Shown in pieces: positions 25,180-25,289 of a stretch of 25,289 nucleotides of DNA (its first letter is position 1; each line of letters starts with the position of its first letter). The position numbers and the translations under genes were made by a program. A model generated the notes under the pieces. It was not told the DNA's origin and did no database searches. It saw nothing but the letters and a program-made list of their open reading frames with translations. Location of the stretch: assembly GCA_049317725.1 (NCBI GenBank), contig JBMOHS010000038.1, positions 1 through 25,289 on the forward strand, written 5' to 3'. Origin of the DNA: CAIOZW01 sp049317725. Its GTDB lineage: Bacteria; Acidobacteriota; Blastocatellia; RBC074.

Positions 25180-25289
25180 ATGAATCTGACGATCCGCGAT
25201 GAATTCCAACTCAAGCGATACCGTAAGCTCTTACCTGAGCAGAAGAGTGTGGTCGATGAGATCCTCAAACGCCACCTCCGCGCTTGCCA
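25180..25289 (+). CDS. Start of an unrecognised gene (36 codons in window)
   Basis: ATG at 25180 follows GGGAGG (25170-25175) by 4 nt, and the frame is open to the window end. An in-frame ATG at 25168 is possible but lacks a good site. The visible part (MNLTIRDEFQLKRYRKLL, then PEQKSVVDEILKRHLRAC) is charged and helical with no signal peptide. No family can be assigned from 36 residues. Confidence 0.6.
   Translation, partial: MNLTIRDEFQLKRYRKLLPEQKSVVDEILKRHLRAC

Overview
The window is a GC-rich bacterial chromosome segment with about 20 protein genes, one tRNA, and no insertion sequence, prophage, CRISPR array or rRNA that I can see. Several traits suggest an environmental Gram-negative phylum such as Acidobacteriota (inference, moderate confidence): a giant kinase-TM-WD40 receptor, a NIPSNAP protein with a Tat-like leader, a fused binding-protein/permease, and the order M50 protease-trpS-scpA-scpB. 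That last order also occurs in some other phyla, so it is not decisive. TTG and GTG starts are common: four TTG or GTG starts are chosen over alternatives because of Shine-Dalgarno placement or gene overlap.

Layout. 1-3480: C-terminal part of a membrane Ser/Thr kinase whose cytosolic kinase is followed by a TM helix and about 12-14 WD40 blades; it is cut by the window edge. 3579-3650: tRNA-Val(CAC) with its own promoter. 3715-7225: transporter region with an MFS permease (minus), a CBM9/DOMON-like protein (plus) and an APC amino-acid permease (minus). 7467-12288: one co-directional block of acyl-CoA synthetase, amino-acid-type ABC ATPase, fused SBP-permease and NIPSNAP protein. The last three are joined by 4-nt start/stop overlaps, and the block ends at a 9-bp hairpin. 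12367-14239: divergent FKBP-type lipoprotein and ROK-fold protein. 14252-17687: M48 metalloprotease (minus), SLC13/DASS dicarboxylate carrier (plus) and a small TPR protein (minus). 18028-18770: a lysine-rich small protein and a DUF4031 protein. 19082-22481: M50 site-2-type protease, trpS, scpA and scpB, a compact housekeeping operon served by two good sigma70-type promoters. 22507-24817: HEAT-repeat exported protein and an unrecognised membrane-anchored protein, both minus. 25180-end: start of an unrecognised plus-strand gene.

Most notable points. The ROK protein has the fold but has lost the ATP-phosphate loop, the catalytic Asp and the zinc motif, so it is probably not a sugar kinase. Its promoter region carries three stacked perfect dyads within 60 bp, one enclosing a consensus TATAAT. 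Other points are a 40-nt pure pyrimidine run encoding the tail of the DUF4031 protein, a G9 and a C8 tract inside the kinase gene, a roughly 105-residue acidic extension on ScpB, and the unrecognised 458-residue protein with a perfect palindrome just upstream. I see no clear candidate for a wholly new multi-gene system; the ROK locus is the best lead.
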